From an uncultured bacterium (GTDB lineage: Bacteria; Cloacimonadota; Cloacimonadia; Cloacimonadales; Cloacimonadaceae): 6,442 nucleotides of DNA. Shown here one piece after another: positions 1 to 6,390 of the stretch. The position numbers were made by a program, and so were the translations under genes. Position 1 is the stretch's first letter; the number at the start of each line of letters is the position of its first letter. The DNA lies in the NCBI GenBank assembly GCA_937924555.1, contig CALDSN010000141.1, forward strand, positions 1-6,442, read 5' to 3'. A model generated the notes under the pieces. The model made no database searches and was not told where the DNA came from. It worked only from the letters and a program-made list of their open reading frames with translations.

Positions 1-589
1 CATGAAGCTTGGATATCTCTCTGCTAATGGCAAGCTTACGGTTTCCGCAGTATTCGTGCAGTTCTGCCAGTGCTTCCCGCAAACGATGCGGAGATTCGTA
101 GATGATGCTCGGATAGGGATATTGTGCCAGTTCCTTAAGCTTTTGCCTGCGCTTGGCATTGTCCGAGGGGAGAAAGCCGATGAACTGGAATTGCTGCGTG
201 CGAAATCCGGCAGTGGTTACCGCAGGTATCAACGCATTGGCACCCGGAAGGGCAAACACCTTTATCCCGCGGGAGATGGCGAGTTCCACCAGCTTCTCCG
301 ATGGGTCGCTGATTCCCGGTGAACCGGCATCGGATACTATTACCAAATCCTTGCCTGCTTCCAAATGCTCGAATAGGATGCTTTCCCTTTGGCGTTCATT
401 GAACTTATGGAAGCTGATGAGCTTGGGGACGGGAATCTGATAGTGGGAGAGCAGAAAGGAAGTCTTGCGGGTATCTTCGCAGGCGATAAGGCTTGCCTGC
501 TTAAAAAGCTCCAAAGCCCGCAGGGTTATATCCCCCAAGTTCCCGATGGGAACTGGAACAAGGTATATAACCCCACAGGCTTTGGTCAT
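1..589 (-). CDS. rsmI: 16S rRNA (cytidine(1402)-2'-O)-methyltransferase RsmI, 3' end missing
   Basis: The reading frame starts at ATG 589 and runs open to the window edge, giving 196 residues with no stop, so the C-terminus lies outside. RsmI proteins are usually about 270-290 residues, so roughly the last third is missing. Family landmarks are visible in order: YLVPVPIGNLGDITLRAL (residues 9-26), ACEDTRKT (36-43), VSDAGSPGISDP (85-96), FALPGANALIPAV (112-124), FIGFLP (136-141) and YESPHRL (164-170), ending in an ISREISKLH stretch that corresponds to the family's ARE-TKL region. These belong to the tetrapyrrole-methylase fold that binds S-adenosylmethionine. In the family, RsmI methylates the ribose 2'-O of C1402 in the 16S rRNA decoding centre, alongside the N4 methylation by RsmH. 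The start lies two bases after the kbl stop and has no strong Shine-Dalgarno site, so translation is probably coupled to kbl. The family motif usually reads SDAGTPLISDPG; here it is SDAGSPGISDPS, a mild variation. Confidence 0.93.
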   Translation of the reverse strand, partial: MTKACGVIYLVPVPIGNLGDITLRALELFKQASLIACEDTRKTSFLLSHYQIPVPKLISFHKFNERQRESILFEHLEAGKDLVIVSDAGSPGISDPSEKLVELAISRGIKVFALPGANALIPAVTTAGFRTQQFQFIGFLPSDNAKRRQKLKELAQYPYPSIIYESPHRLREALAELHEYCGNRKLAISREISKLH

Positions 590-591
590 AA

Positions 592-1782
592 TCAGATGAG
601 CTTTAGCTCGGTGCCAACCTTCTTGAAGGCGGCTATTGTTTTATCCAAATCCTCACGGCTGTGCGCTGCGGATAGCTGAACGCGGATGCGGGCTTTGCCT
701 TTGGGTACCACAGGATACACAAAGCCAATTACATAGACCCCTTCCTTAAGCAGCATATCTGCCATCTTGATGGCAAGGGGTTCATCGTACAGCATCACGG
801 GGACTATAGCAGTGTTACCTTCCACAATGTCGAAGCCGGCATTAATCATCTCCTTACGGAAATAGAGGGCATTGTCCCACACCTTGTCCCGCAGTTCGTT
901 GCTGTCAGTGAGCATCTCAATAACCTTAAGCGTTGCACCCACAATCGCCGGAGCAAGAGTGTTGGAGAACAAATAGGGACGACTACGCTGACGCAGCAAT
1001 TCGATAATTTCTTTGCGTCCGGATGTGCACCCGCCATTACCCCCACCCATGGCTTTGCCGAAGGTGGTGGTAATAATGTCTATACGCTCGGTAACCCCAA
1101 AGTGTTCGGGAGTACCGCGTCCGGTCTTGCCGATGTAACCTGTGGCATGGGAATCGTCCACCATAACAAGGGCATCATACTTGTCGGCTAGGTCGCAGAT
1201 ATCATTTAGCTTCGCCATATCTCCATCCATGGAGAATACACCGTCGGTGCAGATGAGGCGGTATTTGTGGCTTTGGGTTTCCTTAAGTATTGCTTCCAGC
1301 TCCGTCATATTGCTGTGCTTATAACGGAAACGGGCAGCTTTACAGAGGCGAACACCGTCAATGATGGAAGCATGGTTCAATTCGTCAGAGATAAGTGCGC
1401 TATCCTCGCCCAATAAGGGCTCAAATACGCCACCATTCGCATCGAAACATGCAGCATAGAGGATTGTATCTTCCATGCCCAAAAACTTTGATACGGCGTC
1501 CTCAAGCTGTTTGTGAATCTCTTGGGTTCCGCAGATGAAGCGCACCGAGGCACAACCATAGCCCCAGTCATTCATAATTGCCTGAGAGGCTTTTATAACC
1601 TCAGGGTGATTGCCAAGTCCCAGATAGTTATTGGCGCAGAAGTTAAGGGCGTTTGTACCGCCCTTAACACCAATGGATGCACCCTGTGGGGTGCTCAAAA
1701 TACGTTCGGTCTTATACAGACCTTGGGTTTTAAGCTCGGCGAAGAGCTGTTGCAGATCGGTTTTAAGCTTACCGTATGCCAT
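592..1782 (-). CDS. kbl: Glycine C-acetyltransferase (2-amino-3-ketobutyrate CoA ligase)
   Basis: This 396-residue protein is nearly the length of E. coli Kbl (398) and aligns with it from memory along the whole chain. Shared blocks include NFCANNYLGL (47-56), SVRFICGTQ (79-87), ACFDANGG (111-118), LNHASIIDGVRLCKA (135-149), TDGVFSMDG (179-187), LVMVDDSHA (205-213), RQRSRPYLFSN and YPVVPKGKARIR. It is a fold-type I PLP enzyme of the alpha-oxoamine synthase family. The Schiff-base lysine should be K243 in TFGKAMGG, with D209 and H212 near the PLP ring nitrogen and oxygen and H137 stacking on the ring. It is cytoplasmic and converts 2-amino-3-ketobutyrate plus CoA to glycine plus acetyl-CoA, the second step of threonine breakdown. 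ATG 1782 is preceded by AAGGGG at a 5-base distance. No threonine dehydrogenase gene (tdh) is adjacent; rsmI follows by two bases. Related alternatives such as BioF or serine palmitoyltransferase fit the motifs less well. Confidence 0.95.
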   Translation of the reverse strand: MAYGKLKTDLQQLFAELKTQGLYKTERILSTPQGASIGVKGGTNALNFCANNYLGLGNHPEVIKASQAIMNDWGYGCASVRFICGTQEIHKQLEDAVSKFLGMEDTILYAACFDANGGVFEPLLGEDSALISDELNHASIIDGVRLCKAARFRYKHSNMTELEAILKETQSHKYRLICTDGVFSMDGDMAKLNDICDLADKYDALVMVDDSHATGYIGKTGRGTPEHFGVTERIDIITTTFGKAMGGGNGGCTSGRKEIIELLRQRSRPYLFSNTLAPAIVGATLKVIEMLTDSNELRDKVWDNALYFRKEMINAGFDIVEGNTAIVPVMLYDEPLAIKMADMLLKEGVYVIGFVYPVVPKGKARIRVQLSAAHSREDLDKTIAAFKKVGTELKLI

Positions 1783-1787
1783 CTTTT

Positions 1788-1793
1788 CCCCTT
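1788..1793 (-). promoter_or_regulatory. Shine-Dalgarno site of kbl
   Basis: AAGGGG on the minus strand lies five bases before ATG 1782 and supports that start. The 83-base gap between the ABC gene stop (1866) and kbl holds this site plus an A-rich leader. A TTGACC box at 1841-1846 could be a -35 element, but I see no convincing -10 at the right distance. I also see no terminator hairpin in the gap, so kbl may either be read through from the ABC genes or have its own weak promoter. Confidence 0.7.
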
Positions 1794-1865
1794 GTATGTG
1801 TATGTTATTTTTTACGCATGCTTTTAGGGTGGCTGCTTTTGGTCAATAGAAAAGTGCCAATTCTC

Positions 1866-3674
1866 TTATGCTTCCTTGGCAAGCTCTGCATCGGCAGTTT
1901 CCTGCATGAACTGGTTCATATACAGCTTGTAGTATCTGCCTTTGTGGTGCATAAGCTCACTGTGGCTTCCGCTTTCGATAACCTTGCCTTTATACATCAT
2001 CAATATTCTATCCACATTGCGGATGGTTGAGAGGCGGTGAGCCACCACTATACCCGTACGCCCCTGCAGAGCTTTGTTCATGGCAATCTGCACCAAGCCT
2101 TCGGTTTCGGTATCGATAGATGCAGTAGCTTCGTCCAGGATCAAGAACCGTGGATTGGCAAGGACAACACGTGCAAAGGCGATTAGCTGCTTCTGCCCGG
2201 TGGAGAGCAAGTTACCGGATTCCCCCACTTGGTAGAGGTAAGCACCGGGAAGCTCGCTGATAAAGCTATCGGCATTCACTAGCTTTGCAGCTTCGATAAC
2301 CTCATCGTCTGTGGCTTCCAACCTGCCATAACGGATGTTTTCCATTATTGTCCCTTGGAACAAATGCGGAACCTGCTGCACATAACCAAGCTGGGAATGT
2401 ATCCACTTCAATGGAATATCCTGATAATCTATCCCGTCAATCTTTATACTCCCTGACTGTGGCTCATAGAACCGACATATGAGGTTCACCAAGGTGGTTT
2501 TCCCCGTACCGGTCTCCCCCACCAAAGCAATGCTTTCTCCGGGGCGTATATGCAGATTGAAATTGCTGAATACAGGCTGTCCATCCTTGTAGGCAAAGCT
2601 TATATCCTCCAGCGCGATATCGCCAGCCATGGCTCTATTGCTCCATGTTTCATCCCAAGGGACGTTGTTGATAATCTCCGGTTGCAGTTCCAGGAGCGAG
2701 AATACGCGCTCCGCAGCAGCTTGTCCATTCTGCATCTCTGCAAACAAACGGGCAACGTTAGATATGGGTTCAAAGAGCTGCATGGTATAGCTAATGAATG
2801 CTACAAGGGCACCATAGCTGATGCTTTGGTTAAGGGTTGCCACTCCACCGAGCCACAGCACCAATCCCACACCCAAGGAGGAAACCATCAGAATGATGGG
2901 CATGAACAGAGCCGAGGCAACTGCTGCCTTCACTGAACTGGAGTACATCTCACGGTTAAGCTCCGTAAACTCGCCTAAGTTAGCCTCTTCACGCACCAAA
3001 GTCTTGGTGGTCTTGGCACCGTGTATGCCTTCCCCAAAGCTGTGTGTAAGCCGTGAATTGAGTTTCCTCACCATGCGATATGCAACCAGCAGTTTCTTCT
3101 GAAAGCGGATGCTTACATAGGCAATGAGCGGTAACAGCACCACAAAGATTAATGCCAGCTTCCAGCTAAGGGTAAACACGATGAAGCTTACAATAATAAT
3201 ATAGGCAAAGCCCCATGCCAAGTCCACTATACCCCAGGCAACGATATCGCCCAAGCGGGAAATATCCGAGTTCAAGCGAGCTACAATCCATCCTGTTGGA
3301 GTGCGATCATAGTATGCCAAATGCATTGCCTGCAGCTTGTTGAAGCAGCGTTTACGCAGGTCAAAGTTCATCCCTGTCTCCACCAATCCGGTAAGGTGAA
3401 TGAACACCGCCACTGTAAAGAAGCCAATAATCACCACGCCCAAATACAGCAGACTAAACAGCACTATCCCCTCCATGTTCTTGGGGATAATCATGTGATC
3501 TATGGCATACTTAGTAAACAGCGGTAGGATGGAATCCAAGCCTGCCATGAAGGTCATCAACCCCGCTATCCACAGCATATGCACCTTGTAGGGCATTGCT
3601 TGCTTCAATACAGCAAGCCACAGTTTTGGATCCAGATTCTTGCTAAATTCTTTCTCTTGATATATCTGATTCAT
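1866..3674 (-). CDS. ABC exporter half-transporter, catalytic-Glu subunit with degenerate signature (TMD-NBD, 602 aa)
   Basis: This is a full-size type IV (ABCB/MsbA-like) half-exporter. The N-terminal membrane domain has about six hydrophobic segments (near residues 32-56, 70-93, 143-168, 171-188, 252-277 and 286-305), and the nucleotide-binding domain follows from about 350. Visible ATPase motifs are A-loop Y362, Walker A GETGTGKTT (386-394, K392), Q-loop Q434, signature LSTGQ (490-494), Walker B LILDE (511-515) with catalytic E515, D-loop SIDTETE, and H-loop H546. The signature has Thr where LSGGQ has its first Gly, and the X-loop reads VGESG rather than VGERG. Both fit the degenerate side of a heterodimer. 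The start at 3674 is preferred over one at 3731 because it is one base after the upstream stop, has AGG five bases before it, and avoids a 56-base overlap. The partner is the gene ending at 3676. The protein sits in the inner membrane. Drug, lipid or peptide export are all possible, and the sequence does not identify the substrate. Confidence 0.93.
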   Translation of the reverse strand: MNQIYQEKEFSKNLDPKLWLAVLKQAMPYKVHMLWIAGLMTFMAGLDSILPLFTKYAIDHMIIPKNMEGIVLFSLLYLGVVIIGFFTVAVFIHLTGLVETGMNFDLRKRCFNKLQAMHLAYYDRTPTGWIVARLNSDISRLGDIVAWGIVDLAWGFAYIIIVSFIVFTLSWKLALIFVVLLPLIAYVSIRFQKKLLVAYRMVRKLNSRLTHSFGEGIHGAKTTKTLVREEANLGEFTELNREMYSSSVKAAVASALFMPIILMVSSLGVGLVLWLGGVATLNQSISYGALVAFISYTMQLFEPISNVARLFAEMQNGQAAAERVFSLLELQPEIINNVPWDETWSNRAMAGDIALEDISFAYKDGQPVFSNFNLHIRPGESIALVGETGTGKTTLVNLICRFYEPQSGSIKIDGIDYQDIPLKWIHSQLGYVQQVPHLFQGTIMENIRYGRLEATDDEVIEAAKLVNADSFISELPGAYLYQVGESGNLLSTGQKQLIAFARVVLANPRFLILDEATASIDTETEGLVQIAMNKALQGRTGIVVAHRLSTIRNVDRILMMYKGKVIESGSHSELMHHKGRYYKLYMNQFMQETADAELAKEA

Positions 3675-3675
3675 C

Positions 3676-5496
3676 TTAACCTGCTTCTTCTTCCAACTGA
3701 TGCTGGATGCTCCAGATGCGTTGATACACACCCGGCACCTTCACCAATTCTTCGTGTTTTCCGGTTTGAGCAATCCGTCCATGTTCCAGCACCACTATTC
3801 TATCTGCCAAAGCCACGCTGGACAAGCGATGGGTTATAATGATGGTGGTAGCTTTCCCTTTTCTTCGTGCAAGGTTCCTGATAATGGTCTCTTCAGTCTC
3901 GGTATCAACCGCGGAGAGAGCATCATCCAAGATAAGGATTGGTGCGTTTAAGATCAACGCTCTGGCAATGGCACAACGCTGTCTCTGCCCACCTGAAAGG
4001 GTCACTCCCCGCTCACCAATCACAGTTTCTAAACCATGTTCAAAGCTATCCACAGTAGTTAGTAGATCAGCTTCTTTTGCTGCTTGGCGCACATCTGTTT
4101 GCTCTGGTTCCTTTAGCGCAATACCGATATTATCACTTATCGACCGGGCATAGAGGAAGGGTTCCTGCAGCACGATGCCAATCTGCCTACGCAGATACTG
4201 ACGATTGTAGCTATTAAGCTCTTTACCATCCAGCAGGATGCTGCCTGAGCTGTAATCGAACAACCGAGGGATAAGGTTAGTTAGAGTGGACTTCCCGGCA
4301 CCCGTAGCTCCAAGGATCACAATAGTCTCACCGGCATTAATCTTTATATCTATGTTGTTCAGGATATTGCTTCCGCCTTCATAGGCAAAACTAAGCTTGC
4401 GGAACTCAATCTCACCCTTAATCCTGTGTTCTTCCGCAGGGATATCTCCACTAAAGTCCTCCACTGGGGTGTCCAATATCTCTTGCAGCCTGCCGATGGA
4501 CACCTGTGCCCTACCCATGTCGGTGAGTATTCTTCCCATCTCACGCACAGGCCAGATCAGCATTCCGATATAGGAACTGAAGGCAAGCAAGGTGCCAAGA
4601 GTAATTTCCCCATGAATGGTGAATCGGATTCCGAACAGCAGCACCAAGGCAATCTGTAGCATACACAGAGCATCCGAGGATGCCCAATACCATGCCATGA
4701 GGGTCACCAAGCCCCGGCTTTTATCGCGATAATCCAAGGCTGCCTTTTCAAAGCGGTTTATCTCATACTCCTCACGGGCAAAAGCCTTCACAATGCGGAT
4801 ACCGGAGATGGATTCTTCCAGGGTTGTTGTAAGGTATCCTTCCGCTTCATCTTGAGCTTTGAATCTGCGCCGTACCTGCTTGAAGAACACATAAGCATAG
4901 ATGAACACAATAGGCACCACCAAAGTGGAGTACAAGGTCATCTTAACATTCATGGAAAGCATAATTGGCAGGATTAGCAACACCATAAATACACTGCGCC
5001 CCAACTGCACAAACTGCAAGGCAATGAACCTGCGCACAGTATCCACATCAGAGGTGCAACGCTGGATGATATCCCCAGTTTGTACCTTGCTATGCCAAGC
5101 ATAAGGCAACCGCTGGATATGGTCGTACAGCCTATCCCGCAGCCTACGGGCAAATTCCTCTGCAGCTTGAGCACTGAACCGGCTGCGCAGGTAGGTTAAA
5201 CCATGAGCAAACACACTTATCACCACTATGGTCAAACCGGCAAGCCACAGATTACTCCGCAGATACATCACTATGTCCGTGCCGGGAGCGGGTATCCCAA
5301 ATGGCATATCCGCCGCCTTCCCCCCCAACACAGTATCTATACAAAAACGAATTATCAAGGGATTGAAGAAACTAAATGTTGCAGCAAGAACAATAAACAA
5401 CATTGCTGCTGCATAACGTAGCTTTAGCCCTTTGGCAAAGCTTAGAACAAAGGTAATCGATTTCACTTCTTTTCCTATTCTACCGATTGTGGGCAT
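3676..5496 (-). CDS. ABC exporter half-transporter, canonical-signature subunit with non-catalytic Walker B Asp (TMD-NBD, 606 aa)
   Basis: This is a half-exporter with about six hydrophobic segments (near 28-50, 82-103, 160-181, 184-205, 268-290 and 298-316) and a C-terminal ATPase domain from about 360. Motifs are A-loop Y372, Walker A GATGAGKST (396-404, K402), Q-loop Q444, X-loop VIGERG (492-497), signature LSGGQ (500-504), Walker B LILDD (521-525), D-loop AVDTETE, and H-loop H556. The residue after the Walker B Asp is D525 instead of the usual catalytic Glu. That substitution is known from one subunit of heterodimeric exporters such as TM287/288 and BmrCD. It is complementary to the downstream partner, which keeps the Glu but has a degenerate LSTGQ. 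Together they should give one active and one degenerate ATP site in the inner membrane. The substrate is unknown. The start is uncertain: ATG 5496 sits inside a palindrome with only a short-spaced AGGG before it, while in-frame GTG 5466 (596 aa) has AGGA at a good distance. Confidence 0.93.
   Translation of the reverse strand: MPTIGRIGKEVKSITFVLSFAKGLKLRYAAAMLFIVLAATFSFFNPLIIRFCIDTVLGGKAADMPFGIPAPGTDIVMYLRSNLWLAGLTIVVISVFAHGLTYLRSRFSAQAAEEFARRLRDRLYDHIQRLPYAWHSKVQTGDIIQRCTSDVDTVRRFIALQFVQLGRSVFMVLLILPIMLSMNVKMTLYSTLVVPIVFIYAYVFFKQVRRRFKAQDEAEGYLTTTLEESISGIRIVKAFAREEYEINRFEKAALDYRDKSRGLVTLMAWYWASSDALCMLQIALVLLFGIRFTIHGEITLGTLLAFSSYIGMLIWPVREMGRILTDMGRAQVSIGRLQEILDTPVEDFSGDIPAEEHRIKGEIEFRKLSFAYEGGSNILNNIDIKINAGETIVILGATGAGKSTLTNLIPRLFDYSSGSILLDGKELNSYNRQYLRRQIGIVLQEPFLYARSISDNIGIALKEPEQTDVRQAAKEADLLTTVDSFEHGLETVIGERGVTLSGGQRQRCAIARALILNAPILILDDALSAVDTETEETIIRNLARRKGKATTIIITHRLSSVALADRIVVLEHGRIAQTGKHEELVKVPGVYQRIWSIQHQLEEEAG
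3679..3682 (-). promoter_or_regulatory. Shine-Dalgarno site embedded in the end of the upstream ABC gene
   Basis: AGGT on the minus strand is formed by the last two sense codons (GCA-GGT) just before the TAA stop of the upstream subunit, and AGG lies five bases before ATG 3674. It decides the start of the downstream subunit at 3674 and implies translational coupling, which would favour equal amounts of the two partners. Confidence 0.7.
5471..5476 (-). promoter_or_regulatory. Candidate Shine-Dalgarno site for an internal GTG start of the first ABC gene
   Basis: AGGAAA on the minus strand, with AGGA six bases before an in-frame GTG at 5466, looks better than the AGGG only three bases before ATG 5496. 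If it is used, the protein loses its first ten residues, all upstream of the first membrane segment, so function would not be affected. It may instead be coincidental coding sequence. Confidence 0.4.
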
Positions 5497-5502
5497 ATGC
5501 CC
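5491..5502 (+). repeat. 12-bp perfect palindrome over the ABC gene start codon
   Basis: GGGCATATGCCC is identical to its reverse complement, and its central ATG on the minus strand is the annotated start of the first ABC gene. It could be a regulator-binding site or chance. As an RNA hairpin it would have too small a loop to be stable alone. The leader 5497-5574 also contains a short TTTGA/TCAAA inverted repeat. I see no convincing -35/-10 pair in the leader, although the promoter for the ABC pair must lie here or further upstream. Confidence 0.4.
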
Positions 5503-5574
5503 TAAGTTTGAGGGTTCAAACAGCTATACTCACGATACAACGGGTAAGTAACCTGGGGGGAGCTATTTATTGCT

Positions 5575-5604
5575 AAACAAAGAAAACGCTCCCTTTCGGG
5601 AGCG
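5575..5604 (-). terminator. Rho-independent terminator after tRNA-Leu
   Basis: On the minus strand a perfect 7-bp GC-rich stem (CGCTCCC at 5598-5604, GGGAGCG at 5587-5593) closes a GAAA tetraloop. It is followed by the T-rich run TTTTCTTTGTTT from 5586 downward. It lies 10 bases after the tRNA CCA end, so it should end the secG-tRNA transcript and insulate the ABC genes, which therefore need their own promoter. Confidence 0.9.
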
Positions 5605-5614
5605 CATCGTATAT

Positions 5615-5702
5615 TGGTGCAGAAGGCGGGACTCGAACCCGCACACCCGTTACAGGCACAAGATCCTTAGTCTTGCGTGTCTGCCAATTCCACCACTTCT
5701 GC
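5615..5702 (-). tRNA. tRNA-Leu, anticodon AAG (reads CUU; CUC and CUA if A34 is inosine)
   Basis: The 88-base sequence folds as a class II tRNA. The acceptor stem GCAGAAG/CTTCTGC is seven perfect pairs with discriminator A73 and an encoded CCA. The D arm is GTG/CAC around a loop containing AATTGGCAGA. The anticodon stem CAAGA/TCTTG closes the seven-base loop CTAAGGA. The long variable arm has a CCTG/CGGG stem, and the T arm is GCGGG-TTCGAGT-CCCGC. A73, the long variable arm and the anticodon all indicate leucine. The anticodon bases A34-A35-G36 lie at 5668-5666 and are followed by G37, which gives the GG context used by the TrmD m1G37 methylase. Most bacteria use GAG for this codon pair; AAG suggests editing by the TadA deaminase. 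The tRNA begins 12 bases after the secG stop and is followed by a terminator, so it is probably processed from the secG transcript. Confidence 0.96.
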
Positions 5703-5714
5703 GCTGAAAGATCA

Positions 5715-6071
5715 TTATTTGGTTGCCGGAGCTGCCGGTGTGCTTGCCGGAGCAGCTACAGGAGCTTTTGCAGGAGCTTTTTGTTCGGTATCTTTAATCT
5801 TCTTTTGGCGTTCTTGAACACCACTGTTATCACCACTGCGAACATTCTTTACCAAAAAGGCAAGCATGAGGCAGGAGGCTACAAAGATGAGGCCAAGGAT
5901 TTGGGTCCACTTCTTAAGGAAGTTGGATGCACCGCTTCCACCAAAGACATTCATTGCCGCTCCACCAAGATTGGCATCCAAGCCACCCTTGGAGGTTTGG
6001 GCTAAAATCACCAGAACCAAAGCCACACATATCAATGCGTGTACTATCAATGCTACTGTGTATAAAACCAT
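5715..6071 (-). CDS. secG: Protein translocase subunit SecG
   Basis: This 118-residue protein has the SecG plan. There are two hydrophobic segments (about 3-24 and 54-75), and between them is the conserved cytoplasmic loop with LAQTSKGGLDANLGG (23-37) and NVFGGSGASNFLKKWT (41-56). SecG joins SecY and SecE in the inner-membrane channel and assists SecA-driven export. The C-terminal tail (about 97-118) is low-complexity Ala/Pro/Lys/Thr, which is variable in this family and probably disordered. ATG 6071 has AAGGA seven bases before it. A tRNA-Leu gene follows 12 bases after the stop, the same order as E. coli secG-leuU. Identification rests on the loop motifs and topology and is firm; the tail has no recognisable domain. 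Confidence 0.95.
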   Translation of the reverse strand: MVLYTVALIVHALICVALVLVILAQTSKGGLDANLGGAAMNVFGGSGASNFLKKWTQILGLIFVASCLMLAFLVKNVRSGDNSGVQERQKKIKDTEQKAPAKAPVAAPASTPAAPATK

Positions 6072-6078
6072 TGTATTA

Positions 6079-6083
6079 TCCTT
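6079..6083 (-). promoter_or_regulatory. Shine-Dalgarno site of secG
   Basis: AAGGA on the minus strand lies seven bases before ATG 6071, a standard distance, and fixes the secG start. Confidence 0.7.
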
Positions 6084-6113
6084 TTCAAAGCTATTAAGCT
6101 AACATAGAGGGAA

Positions 6114-6142
6114 CTAAAAATATGCGGGGCTTTTCTTGTCAA
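6114..6142 (-). promoter_or_regulatory. Possible promoter of secG-tRNA-Leu
   Basis: A perfect -35-like TTGACA (6142-6137) overlaps the stop codon of the permease gene. Seventeen bases on is TTTTAG, only a half match to a -10 box, within an AT-rich stretch. It is placed suitably to start the secG transcript, but the -10 is weak and the organism's sigma-factor consensus is unknown. Confidence 0.3.
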
Positions 6143-6390
6143 TCAAAATGTTTGGCAAGGGAGCTTAGCAGCATTGCCGCAAGTATCAGAACCGCACCGA
6201 TAAGTGTCCGAATTCCTATCTCTTCGCCCAAGATTAACCATCCCCCCAATAAAGCAAAAACCCCTTCACTGCACAGCACTATTGCTGCCTTAGTAGGTTC
6301 GGTTCTCTGCTGGGCTTTTATCTGCAATGTGTAGGCAATGCCCACTGAGAGCAGACCTCCATACAGCAAGGGCAGGATGGCTTGCCTAAC
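6139..6390 (-). CDS. DMT-superfamily (EamA-domain) permease, C-terminal fragment
   Basis: About 83 residues of real coding sequence remain before the stop at 6139; the 5' part is absent because the contig ends in adapter sequence at 6391. The fragment begins in frame with VRQAILPLLYGG and continues with GIAYTLQIKAQ, a charged turn, AAIVLCSEGVFALLGGWLILGEE and LIGAVLILAAMLLSSLA. This is the usual end of the second EamA repeat: three hydrophobic helices, an AA--L--E-VFA-L-GW--LGE block, and a final GA-LIL helix. Whole members have about 280-300 residues and ten membrane helices, so roughly 70 percent is missing. The family exports metabolites, amino acids or drugs across the inner membrane; the substrate here cannot be inferred. 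A TTG at 6369 is sometimes picked as a start, but it is an internal leucine codon. The gene ends 67 bases before secG. Confidence 0.85.
   Translation of the reverse strand, partial: VRQAILPLLYGGLLSVGIAYTLQIKAQQRTEPTKAAIVLCSEGVFALLGGWLILGEEIGIRTLIGAVLILAAMLLSSLAKHFD

Noticed and set aside
5..142. AAGCTT repeated at 5, 32 and 137
   Set aside because: Each occurrence is a Lys-Leu codon pair or similar in rsmI; spacing is irregular and there is no longer shared sequence.
1783..1865. Promoter or terminator between the ABC genes and kbl
   Set aside because: A TTGACC box at 1841-1846 has no suitable -10, and the only inverted repeat (CTTTT/AAAAG) is a weak five-pair AT stem without a T-run.
3675..3731. 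Longer version of the second ABC protein starting at 3731 with an extra 19 residues
   Set aside because: It would overlap the upstream gene by 56 bases. Start 3674 is one base after the upstream stop and has a Shine-Dalgarno site.
6362..6369. Complete small protein starting at TTG 6369
   Set aside because: The frame continues upstream to 6390 with EamA-like residues, so this is an internal leucine codon of a truncated permease.
1..6390. Plus-strand open frames of 60-130 codons throughout
   Set aside because: All lie antisense to well-recognised minus-strand genes, show no family motifs and have no ribosome-binding context.
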